Shown piece after piece: positions 1 to 5,211 of a DNA stretch of 5,211 nt (position 1 is its first letter; every line of letters begins with the position of its first letter). Below the pieces are notes generated by a model. The model saw only the letters and a program-made list of their open reading frames with translations. It did not search any database and was not told where the DNA came from. Made by a program: the position numbers and the translations under genes. Origin of the DNA: Bacteroidota bacterium (GTDB lineage Bacteria; Bacteroidota; Bacteroidia; Chitinophagales; Saprospiraceae); the NCBI GenBank assembly GCA_008501835.1, contig QQUB01000306.1:1-5211 (forward strand). The letters run 5' to 3'.

Positions 1-880
1 CAATTTGCAATTGAGAATGACTTAAAGTTTTTATTGAAAAAATCTCTTTGCTTTTATCTTGAAATTGTAGTTCCAAACCTCCATTCTCATTTATTTTCCA
101 TGTTCCTTTTCCCCATTTCTTTTTTGCTTCAAAGTTGTATTTATCATTATGCTTATATTCAAATTCTCCATTACTGAAAAATTGAAATTCTCCAAATGAT
201 TCACAATCGTATGAATTGTCAGTTTCTAACCACCAAGTTTCGATTTTTTCTTTCTCACTTTTATGAACCGTTAATCTACACCATGTGAAGGTTTCTCCAA
301 ACAACCAATCAATATGATGTTCAATGTCAAGAATACTTGGATTATAAAGAGCTGTTAATTTTCCATCTTTATATTCGCCATACTTAGGGGAAGTACCATT
401 ATCAGTTGATTTAAACCATCTTCCCGTTCTTTCTCCATCAATATAGTTACCTCTCCAGTAAGTGTTATCTATCATTTTTTCATTCCAAAACCCATGCTTC
501 TCTAATTCGTAATAGGTTACAATAAACAACTTCTCTTCGTAAGTTTCAGGATGAAAAGTAAAAACAGAATCAACTCTACCCGATGGTTTTCCTTTTTTAT
601 AATATCCATAATTCATCATTTCGTCCCCCAACCATTGCCTGAAATAATATACAGAATCATCTGCTTTATGATATTCTACTTTACTACCGTCCAAAATTAA
701 TTCAATATAGACTAATTGGTGGTCATATCGAATTTCATCAATTACTCTTTTGTCTATTTCCAGTTCAACAAACGTATGGTTATTAAGCAAAATGGGTTCC
801 CACAAATTTATTACCTCCTGACAAAAAAGGTTTTGACATTTAAAAAGGAATAATAAAATATAAATATTGGAGACCTTCAT
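1..880 (-). CDS. Secreted hypothetical protein with MORN-like motifs, 3' end cut by window edge
   Basis: An uninterrupted frame of 293 codons starts at the ATG at 878-880 and leaves the window without a stop. The start is chosen because a signal peptide follows at once (residues 1-21: MKVSNIYILL then FLFKCQNLFCQ), and the frame is closed upstream by the stop of the preceding gene; only a TTG lies between. The mature part is rich in Tyr, Trp, Lys and Glu. Glycine/aromatic segments recall MORN-like or YwqK-type repeats: YGYYKKGKPSG (91-101), WRGNYIDGERTGRW (142-155) and YGEYKDGKL (167-175). The tail, with GKGTWKINENGGLELQF (257-273) and then FSIKTLSHSQLQI (281-293), resembles the last strands of lipocalin-like lipoproteins, so the true end is probably just beyond the edge. 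It follows the type IX substrate gene by 27 bp and may be co-transcribed. GC is low (about 23-35% in lines I counted, against about 42-48% in the next gene). Function is unknown; an extracytoplasmic location is inferred from the signal peptide. Confidence 0.8.
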   Translation of the reverse strand, partial: MKVSNIYILLFLFKCQNLFCQEVINLWEPILLNNHTFVELEIDKRVIDEIRYDHQLVYIELILDGSKVEYHKADDSVYYFRQWLGDEMMNYGYYKKGKPSGRVDSVFTFHPETYEEKLFIVTYYELEKHGFWNEKMIDNTYWRGNYIDGERTGRWFKSTDNGTSPKYGEYKDGKLTALYNPSILDIEHHIDWLFGETFTWCRLTVHKSEKEKIETWWLETDNSYDCESFGEFQFFSNGEFEYKHNDKYNFEAKKKWGKGTWKINENGGLELQFQDKSKEIFSIKTLSHSQLQI

Positions 881-902
881 GTTATTATTTTGACTAATAA
901 CA
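880..902. repeat. AT-rich 8-bp inverted repeat abutting a start codon
   Basis: TGTTATTA (880-887) and TAATAACA (895-902) are perfect inverted copies separated by 7 bases. The left arm overlaps the first base of the minus-strand ATG at 878-880, and the right arm lies 5 bp beyond the stop codon of the preceding gene (908-910). Each arm has one G:C pair, so an RNA hairpin here would be weak. It could be a weak operator, a translation-control hairpin or chance. It lacks the GC-rich stem and U tract of an intrinsic terminator. Confidence 0.35.
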
Positions 903-907
903 GCCAA

Positions 908-2404
908 CTAGCGAATTAGTGTAAAACTTCCTGTCCTCGTTTCCGTTTGTGACCTGTCCTGAAAGCGATATCTCACCATAAAGGTATAAACCCCCAATGC
1001 GGCCTGATCTCCACCCAAAGTGCCGTCCCAGAAAACCCCCGGGGTTCGGGATTCAAAAAGCTTCACTCCCCAACGATTATAAACCGTAAAGGTATATTCC
1101 GCCAAAGGACATGTGTTAAACACCTCAAATTCATCGTTCACGCCATCATTATTGGGTGAAAAAACATTGGGAAAAGCCAAAAAGCAATCACAATACAATT
1201 CTCTTAATCCGATATTGATGGTATCGGAGACTTCACATCCGTATTTGAGAATATCTACAGAATAAGTTCCTGGTGTTCTAGCCAGAAAAGTCGGAGAAGT
1301 CGAACCATCCTGCCATTTAAAAGTGGCATCTTCAATTTTTGGGTCCAACCGCAAAAAATAACTATCACATATACTTGTGTCAGGTCCCAGATTAACCAGG
1401 GGCGGATCGTTATAGATCACCTCAACACCATCTGAAATACTGCAATTCCCAAGGGTAATCGTCACTTCATAATACCCCTCAGAAGTCACTTCATAAAAAG
1501 GAGAGGAAGACCCATCCTGCCAAAGGTAAGTCGCTCCTAAATTGGTAACATCCAGCATTAGCGTATCTCCTATACAAACGTCGATTACAGGATCAAGTGT
1601 AACTTCCGGTCCGGGAACAAACTCAATCACAACTGTGTCACGACTCGTACATAAATTGGCAGATACTTCCACCCAGTAGGTGCCAGGTTCAGTGATATAC
1701 TTTATGGCATTGGTAGAACCATCGTCCCAAAGGTATTCGCCATTTTTTGTCTCAACATCAAGCGTGTAAACATCCCCGATACAAAGGGTAGTATCCGGAC
1801 CAAGGTCAACCTGGCAGACGGGAATGATCTTTACATCATCCACATAACAGGCATTTAATAGGTCTTCTTCGAGTTTTCCAAAACTCACGTAATCCAAATC
1901 GGTTTGAGGAATGAATGAAAAACTATGAAAAACCCACTCTTCAGGATTTGTAAGGGATAGAGTATCCCTGTTGTCCAAACCTACTTGTCCGGCAGGTATC
2001 CCATTGCTGAAACCAAAAATAATACTTGCAGTGGTGGGATTGACATCATCATTTATTCGTGAATAAGAAGCATAAAAAGAAATGCTGTACTCCTGGTCGG
2101 CAATGAGTTCTGTTGTCAACGTTTGACCAAAGATCTCATTATTCGGTCCGGGAGTAAGAATACCATTAAAAAACCGAATCCAGCGTCCTCCCTGAGGAGA
2201 AGAGGTTTGAATCTTATAGGGTAAAGTCTGGCAGGTTGCCGGGGAGCTGTCACAATAATCGGGTGTTCCGGAAATAATATTCCAACCGGTCGGTAAATTA
2301 TTCAAACCGGTCAGCCCCTGCTCCATATCACCATTGGAAACCAACTGGCCCCAAACCGAAACCGAGGAGAATAAAAATATGCAAAAGGTAATTATATTCT
2401 TCAT
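908..2404 (-). CDS. Secreted Ig-like repeat protein with type IX secretion (type B) C-terminal sorting domain
   Basis: The product is probably exported by Sec, moved across the outer membrane by the type IX secretion system, and anchored or released there. I chose the ATG at 2402-2404 (498 aa) because MKNIITFCIFLF begins a clean signal peptide ending ...SVWG-Q. In-frame ATGs at 2440 and 2422 would only add a 12- or 6-residue polar leader. Numbering from the 2440 start, residues 33-207 form a jelly-roll/galactose-binding-like domain (NGDMEQG, GTPDYCDS, then CYVDDVKI), a type often seen at the N-terminus of Bacteroidota surface proteins. Three Ig/PKD-like repeats follow at about 211-275, 279-343 and 348-412, each with two Cys and a (Y/F)xWxDGS motif. 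The type B sorting domain (about 419-510) shows PNVFSPNNDGVNDEF, YNRWG, WDGT, LGVY and a final GSFTLIR. It lies 76 bp after the Omp85 gene. No catalytic motif is visible, so a binding or adhesin-like role is inferred only from the domains. Confidence 0.9.
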   Translation of the reverse strand: MKNIITFCIFLFSSVSVWGQLVSNGDMEQGLTGLNNLPTGWNIISGTPDYCDSSPATCQTLPYKIQTSSPQGGRWIRFFNGILTPGPNNEIFGQTLTTELIADQEYSISFYASYSRINDDVNPTTASIIFGFSNGIPAGQVGLDNRDTLSLTNPEEWVFHSFSFIPQTDLDYVSFGKLEEDLLNACYVDDVKIIPVCQVDLGPDTTLCIGDVYTLDVETKNGEYLWDDGSTNAIKYITEPGTYWVEVSANLCTSRDTVVIEFVPGPEVTLDPVIDVCIGDTLMLDVTNLGATYLWQDGSSSPFYEVTSEGYYEVTITLGNCSISDGVEVIYNDPPLVNLGPDTSICDSYFLRLDPKIEDATFKWQDGSTSPTFLARTPGTYSVDILKYGCEVSDTINIGLRELYCDCFLAFPNVFSPNNDGVNDEFEVFNTCPLAEYTFTVYNRWGVKLFESRTPGVFWDGTLGGDQAALGVYTFMVRYRFQDRSQTETRTGSFTLIR

Positions 2405-2480
2405 GAGATATTTTAACACCATCTGCTTTATGGGGTTCACGACAATGTTTGATTTTCACTATTATTTAAACCATATGCCC

Positions 2481-3749
2481 CTAAAAATATTGCCCAAACC
2501 CAATTACCAGTCCTTGCATTTCTGAATTGTAAAGGTCAATACCATAGTCAGCTCTGATGATGGCATTAAAAGCTTTTTTATAAATGATTCTAACACCACC
2601 CCCGACAAAATGACGAAAAATATTCGGATCTACAAAATCGTTTAATCCTCCTCCTGGGCGACGCCAGGTGCCTGCATCAGAAAAAGCCACTACCTGACCG
2701 GCAAAATTACCCTTATCAAAAATAGTATGCCGGTATTCTGCATTGAGTACCAATGAGCCCGTTCCTCTATTGATCCGGTTCCCTACCCCACGGATATTTA
2801 CATGGCTGGAAACCACAAAAGGCGCAAAAGGAGTATTCCTGTTTGTCGACAATCCGATTCGGAACCTCAATGCTAAATTTCCCCGGTTACCAACTCTTTT
2901 ATAAAACCTTGTATCATTGAGAAACAAAAAGAAATAGTTCTGATCATCAATATTATATACTGTTTCCAGGTTGGTCTGATTATCAAAACCCCATTGATAA
3001 AAATAGAAATAATTGACCTTGTTTAAAACGTGCCTTGCCTTCAACAAAAGCTTTGGCTGTTTGAAGTCATCCGGCCCGGGAGGGTTTTCTAATGACTGGT
3101 CCAGCGCTTTTTGGTAACTTTCAATAAAATAGGCTCCTCCAAATTCCACTTCATGTCCATAATTGATTTCATATATACCTGATAAAGCAAAGCTGTTATT
3201 ATCATACAAATAAATAACGGCTCCCTGATCAAAGTAAAGTGGCTCAACGGAAGCATACTTCGTCAAACTTACAGCCCCCCCAAACTTGCTTCCATTAATG
3301 TAAGGAACTCTTAAAAACAAATTGAAGTTATGCCTGGAATCGATATTTTGATAATACCCGCTTAAATGCATTCCACGACCAAGCCAATTGATATCTTTTG
3401 CCCCAATCCTGTACCAATAATTGCCCGTTATCCTACCAAAATTTATTTCCGGAAAAACGGTAAACGCTTCTTCAATATGGAGCGTAGTATTTATGCCAGC
3501 TCCTATGGTATCCAGAGACAACTGGATATGAGTGATCCCAAAAAGATTTTTCAACCGTTGTTCACTTTCCCTGACCTTGTTAAAATCAAAGGGCTCCCCT
3601 TCTCCTATCGATAAAAATCTTCTGAGGTATGATTCCTTATTCTTTTTCAGTCCTTCAAATTTCACTTCACCAAAAAACAGGCTGTTCTCTTGCCCCCAAA
3701 CGGGAACAAAAAAAAGAAGGATTAATAAAAGGACTAATAAAGACCGCAT
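2481..3749 (-). CDS. Omp85 (BamA/TamA) superfamily outer-membrane protein with single POTRA domain
   Basis: The 422-residue product should be an outer-membrane 16-strand-type barrel that inserts or translocates proteins; the substrate is unknown. Residues 1-19 are a signal peptide (MRSLLVLLLILLFFVPVWG, then QEN). Residues 24-94 fit one POTRA domain: VKFEGL at the first strand, LSIGEGEPFDF, the helix ESEQRLKNLFGI, and LHIEEAF at the last strand. The barrel (about 98-422) carries late Omp85 landmarks: NIRGVGN (318-324), matching the L6 (V/I)RG motif; FSDAGTW (356-362); GGGVRIIY (383-390); IRADYG (398-403); and a terminal Phe. BamA is near 800 residues with five POTRAs, so this is a short member closer in plan to single-POTRA barrels such as the PlpD type, but with no passenger domain. 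It starts 8 bp after the upstream barrel gene stops, with no Shine-Dalgarno sequence, so the two are probably one operon. It is unlikely to be the cell's main BamA. Superfamily call firm; role open. Confidence 0.9.
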   Translation of the reverse strand: MRSLLVLLLILLFFVPVWGQENSLFFGEVKFEGLKKNKESYLRRFLSIGEGEPFDFNKVRESEQRLKNLFGITHIQLSLDTIGAGINTTLHIEEAFTVFPEINFGRITGNYWYRIGAKDINWLGRGMHLSGYYQNIDSRHNFNLFLRVPYINGSKFGGAVSLTKYASVEPLYFDQGAVIYLYDNNSFALSGIYEINYGHEVEFGGAYFIESYQKALDQSLENPPGPDDFKQPKLLLKARHVLNKVNYFYFYQWGFDNQTNLETVYNIDDQNYFFLFLNDTRFYKRVGNRGNLALRFRIGLSTNRNTPFAPFVVSSHVNIRGVGNRINRGTGSLVLNAEYRHTIFDKGNFAGQVVAFSDAGTWRRPGGGLNDFVDPNIFRHFVGGGVRIIYKKAFNAIIRADYGIDLYNSEMQGLVIGFGQYF

Positions 3750-3757
3750 ACTTTTAA

Positions 3758-4606
3758 TTATCTCGGCGTGGAATAACGGAACCCAATATTAAAAGTGGAA
3801 GCTTTGCCACCCACAAACTGTAGATCTCCATTCGTAAAATAGGTATATAATAATTCTATTTCAAACTGTGGATTAAACTGGTATTTTGCACCTATCCCCG
3901 CCTGAACGAAATAATCATAATTTTCCTGCCAGTATGGAGAATATCCGCCCAATACATAAAGCTGTGCATTTTCTATCGGGAAATAACTGAAAATTCCGGT
4001 GACCGGCGTGGAGATCCTGTTGGTTCTGTCCTTGCCTAAATCTTCAATGAAGAAATCGATCTCAGTAAATAAAGCGAAATCATTCCCTATGGAAAAATCA
4101 TTAAAGAACTGGGTCCACCAGGATGCCCCGTCCCAATCAATAAACGGATCATTGTCCGAACCGGTCAGCTGATCACCAATTGGGAACCAGAATGCTGACT
4201 GTATGGAAAACTTTGGCAATCTGGCTAATGGTGCAATTCTCACCTTAGGCCCTATGGTGGTAACTCCATAACGGGTATGGTCACCATTTTCAAAAGCAAA
4301 CAAATCAAAAGGTGAAGATGGAAGATTATCTATTCTTACACCCCGAAACCTGGCATCAAACCCTGCATTGAAGCGATCATTCACCCCGTATAGAAAACTT
4401 AAAAACGAGGTAAAATAAGATGCTCTGGTATCCAGGACCCCATCTCCAGGGCCAGTTTGTTGCGAATAAAGATTATTGAATAATTTTGCCTCAACCCCAT
4501 TTTGAGGAATCGTAGAAGATACGATATATCGCCAGTCATTGTCCTGAGAAAATAATTCGGTAGTGGTCAAAAATGCCAGGAAAAGGAAAATCAGTAGTTT
4601 TTGCAT
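3758..4606 (-). CDS. Predicted outer-membrane beta-barrel protein of unknown function
   Basis: I chose the ATG at 4604-4606 (282 aa) because MQKLLIFLFLAFLTTTELFS is a good signal peptide followed by Q-D. The in-frame ATG at 4667-4669 would put 21 charged or polar residues in front, and the best candidate promoter lies between the two. The mature protein is made of alternating hydrophobic/polar stretches rich in Phe, Tyr and Gly, typical of transmembrane beta-strands. Examples near the C-terminus are YVLGGYSPYW, FVQAGIGAKYQF, FEIELLYTYF and FNIGFRY, joined by short acidic or Asn-rich turns; the last strand ends in Arg, not Phe. A Trp-rich segment, DWDGASWWTQFFNDF, lies mid-chain. I recognise no named family; a pore or a partner of the Omp85 protein are both possible. 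The gene is first in a likely two-gene unit, with the Omp85 start 8 bp after its stop. Barrel call good, function unknown. Confidence 0.82.
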   Translation of the reverse strand: MQKLLIFLFLAFLTTTELFSQDNDWRYIVSSTIPQNGVEAKLFNNLYSQQTGPGDGVLDTRASYFTSFLSFLYGVNDRFNAGFDARFRGVRIDNLPSSPFDLFAFENGDHTRYGVTTIGPKVRIAPLARLPKFSIQSAFWFPIGDQLTGSDNDPFIDWDGASWWTQFFNDFSIGNDFALFTEIDFFIEDLGKDRTNRISTPVTGIFSYFPIENAQLYVLGGYSPYWQENYDYFVQAGIGAKYQFNPQFEIELLYTYFTNGDLQFVGGKASTFNIGFRYSTPR

Positions 4607-4649
4607 AGGAAATTGTCTTTGGGGCAAGTACAACTGTACCCTATGCAAA
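4600..4649. repeat. 10-bp inverted repeat enclosing a barrel-gene start codon
   Basis: TTTGCATAGG (4600-4609) and CCTATGCAAA (4640-4649) are perfect inverted copies 30 bp apart. The left arm contains the minus-strand start codon (4604-4606) of the barrel gene. A second short inverted repeat, GTACA-AC-TGTAC (4628-4639), lies between the arms. If transcription starts upstream, the mRNA could fold so that the AUG is paired. If it starts at the candidate promoter whose -7 element (4646-4653) overlaps the right arm, the repeats would act at DNA level, as an operator. The sequence symmetry is certain; the function is inferred. Confidence 0.5.
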
Positions 4650-4817
4650 GTTTTATAAACCTTACCCATACAAGGGGAATTAGCAAATTGCGGACAAATT
4701 GAAACAGTATAAATTGAAAATACTCTGTTTAGAGAAAACGAAAACTGTATTTTTCAGGATAGTTCTTGAAAAGCTTCAAAGTAAGGGTTAGGAATAATCC
4801 AACAGGTGAGTATTTTA
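4607..4817. other. Intergenic region between the NqrM-like gene and the barrel gene
   Basis: This 211-bp stretch carries the candidate promoter and inverted repeats described separately. The half nearer the NqrM-like stop is AT-rich and contains only weak symmetry, such as TTGAA-AAGC-TTCAA near 4767-4780, without a strong stem and U tract. I see no convincing terminator and no gene; the small minus-strand frame at 4754-4939 mostly overlaps the NqrM-like gene in another phase. The spacing and the candidate promoter suggest that the barrel gene begins a new transcription unit. Confidence 0.5.
4646..4673 (-). promoter_or_regulatory. Candidate Bacteroidota-type promoter for the barrel/Omp85 unit
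   Basis: Read on the minus strand, TTG (4671-4673) is followed after 17 bp by AAACTTTG (4646-4653). This matches five of the six fixed bases of the Bacteroidota -7 consensus TAnnTTTG, with a -33-like TTG at an accepted spacing. Transcription would start about 35 bp ahead of the ATG at 4606 and downstream of the alternative ATG at 4669, which supports the shorter start. The match is imperfect and the sequence AT-rich, so this remains tentative. Confidence 0.3.
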
Positions 4818-5018
4818 TTATTTTTTATCGTTTTGACAGGCAGTTCCAGGCTTGGATCCACATACGGTACATTCTCCAATCTCATTTTTGAGCATTGGGT
4901 TATCCGAAGCACAAGTGCCACGAAACTCTTCACCAACAACGATATGTCTGATGTTTATCAATGCAAAGGAAATACCGAAAACCACGAAAATCACCAAAAG
5001 AACATATAAGAATTCCAT
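4818..5018 (-). CDS. Small membrane-anchored four-cysteine protein, NqrM-like
   Basis: The 66-residue product has one N-terminal membrane segment (about residues 3-23, FLYVLLVIFVVFGISFALIN) and then a short soluble part with four cysteines: C36 in EFRGTCASDNPML, C50 and C53 in GECTVCGSKPG, and C61. From memory, a membrane anchor followed by a GxC and a CxxCG motif is the plan of NqrM (DUF539). NqrM is a small factor needed to mature the Na+-translocating NADH:quinone reductase, probably by supplying iron. Similar short Bacteroidota proteins are often labelled only 'membrane or secreted protein'. The membrane topology and metal binding here are inferred. The ATG at 5016-5018 has an AGGA six bases upstream and a perfect -7 promoter element about 85 bp upstream. 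Length and cysteine pattern strongly favour a real gene over the opposite-strand frames. No other nqr gene is visible in the window. Confidence 0.8.
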   Translation of the reverse strand: MEFLYVLLVIFVVFGISFALINIRHIVVGEEFRGTCASDNPMLKNEIGECTVCGSKPGTACQNDKK

Positions 5019-5211
5019 AAATCCTGAATTAAGTCAATTTTAAATTTGAGCGCTTCCTGAGAATTACAACAAATTATTGGTAAAATAGATTTACTTTTGC
5101 GGGCAAATGTAGCTATAAACCTTGTAAAAAGGGCTTTATATCGTCATTTTTTTTACAGTTTTCAATCTCTAAAACCATATTGATAATTAGCCGTTTACAA
5201 TAAAAAAATCG
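5019..5211. other. Leader and upstream region, possibly with the tail of an upstream gene
   Basis: The part from 5019 to about 5100 is the likely untranslated leader of the NqrM-like gene, AT-rich and without a riboswitch-like fold that I can recognise. From the right edge down to a TAG at 5113-5115 a minus-strand frame is open for 32 codons, ending ...DDIKPFLQGL. It could be the C-terminus of a gene that starts outside the window, but an open run of this length is not rare by chance. Bacteroidota promoters often sit directly behind the previous stop, which fits but does not prove this. Confidence 0.3.
5104..5130 (-). promoter_or_regulatory. Bacteroidota-type promoter upstream of the NqrM-like gene
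   Basis: On the minus strand TACATTTG (5104-5111) matches the TAnnTTTG -7 consensus of Bacteroidota perfectly. A T-rich TTTTTAC (5124-5130) lies 12 bp upstream, with its T tract roughly where a poor -33 element would fall. Transcription would begin near 5097-5100, giving a leader of about 80 nt before the ATG at 5018. A short palindrome, TTTGC-GG-GCAAA (5096-5107), overlaps the -7 element and the expected start site. Confidence 0.55.

Noticed and set aside
1290..1735. Recurring DNA words around CCATCCTGCCA as possible direct repeats
   Set aside because: They encode the conserved WQDGS/WDDGS motifs of the Ig-like repeats and are explained by protein conservation, not by a separate DNA element.
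2405..2440. Longer start (ATG at 2440) for the type IX substrate
   Set aside because: It adds only NPIKQMVLKYL ahead of a complete signal peptide. The ATG at 2402-2404 gives the usual Met-Lys signal sequence start.
2334..2525. Plus-strand open frame of 63 codons
   Set aside because: It lies opposite the start of the type IX substrate and the end of the Omp85 gene, with no domain, signal peptide or promoter of its own.
3366..3792. Two overlapping plus-strand open frames (82 and 86 codons)
   Set aside because: Both are antisense to the firmly identified POTRA and early barrel region of the Omp85 gene and have no protein-like features.
4607..4669. Longer start (ATG at 4669) for the barrel gene
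   Set aside because: The extra 21 residues are polar and charged and would bury the signal peptide. They also span the inverted repeat and candidate promoter.
4741..4800. Possible intrinsic terminator after the NqrM-like gene
   Set aside because: The only symmetries are short AT-rich arms such as TTGAA/TTCAA and GAAAA/TTTTC. None has a GC-rich stem followed by a U tract.
4754..5043. Other small open frames over the NqrM-like gene (4754-4939 minus; 4806-5009 and 4852-5043 plus)
   Set aside because: They overlap the 66-codon frame, which alone has a membrane segment, a regular cysteine pattern, a ribosome-binding site and a promoter.
1..5211. CRISPR array, tRNA or rRNA gene, insertion sequence, toxin-antitoxin pair or phage genes
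   Set aside because: I found no spaced direct repeats, cloverleaf-like segments, transposase motifs or terminal inverted repeats. The MORN-like gene resembles YwqK-type proteins only loosely and has no toxin partner in view.

Overview
The window looks like chromosomal DNA of a Bacteroidota bacterium, in the broad Flavobacteriia/Saprospiria/Cytophagia range; I cannot place it more finely. Three things support this. One protein ends in a clear type B (gliding-motility-associated, CHU_C-like) C-terminal sorting domain of the type IX secretion system. Several signal peptides end in the typical ...(F/W)(S/G)-Q pattern. A perfect TAnnTTTG -7 promoter element of the Bacteroidota type lies ahead of the first complete gene. 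Ribosome-binding sites are mostly absent, also as expected.

Every gene I can support is on the minus strand, so transcription runs from high to low coordinates. In that order: an untranslated/promoter region, possibly holding the tail of an upstream gene (5019-5211); a 66-residue membrane-anchored four-cysteine protein that resembles the Na+-NQR maturation factor NqrM (4818-5018); a 211-bp intergenic stretch with a candidate promoter and a 10-bp inverted repeat that includes the next start codon; a 282-residue predicted outer-membrane beta-barrel protein of unknown function (3758-4606); 8 bp later, a 422-residue Omp85/BamA-TamA superfamily protein with one POTRA domain (2481-3749); a 498-residue secreted multidomain protein with three Ig-like repeats and a type IX sorting domain (908-2404); and 27 bp later, a secreted protein with MORN-like glycine/aromatic motifs that runs off the left edge of the window (1-880).

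The barrel and Omp85 genes are very probably one operon, and both products should sit in the outer membrane. The type IX substrate would cross the same membrane and be attached to the surface or released. The common theme is therefore the cell envelope, but nothing shows that these proteins form one machine. The gene at 1-880 is clearly more AT-rich than its neighbours and may be a more recent arrival.

I see no RNA genes, CRISPR arrays, insertion sequences or confident terminators, and no clear new defence or mobile system. The points most worth following are the NqrM-like protein, the barrel/Omp85 pair, the inverted repeat over the barrel start codon, and the exactly phased repeats in the type IX substrate.
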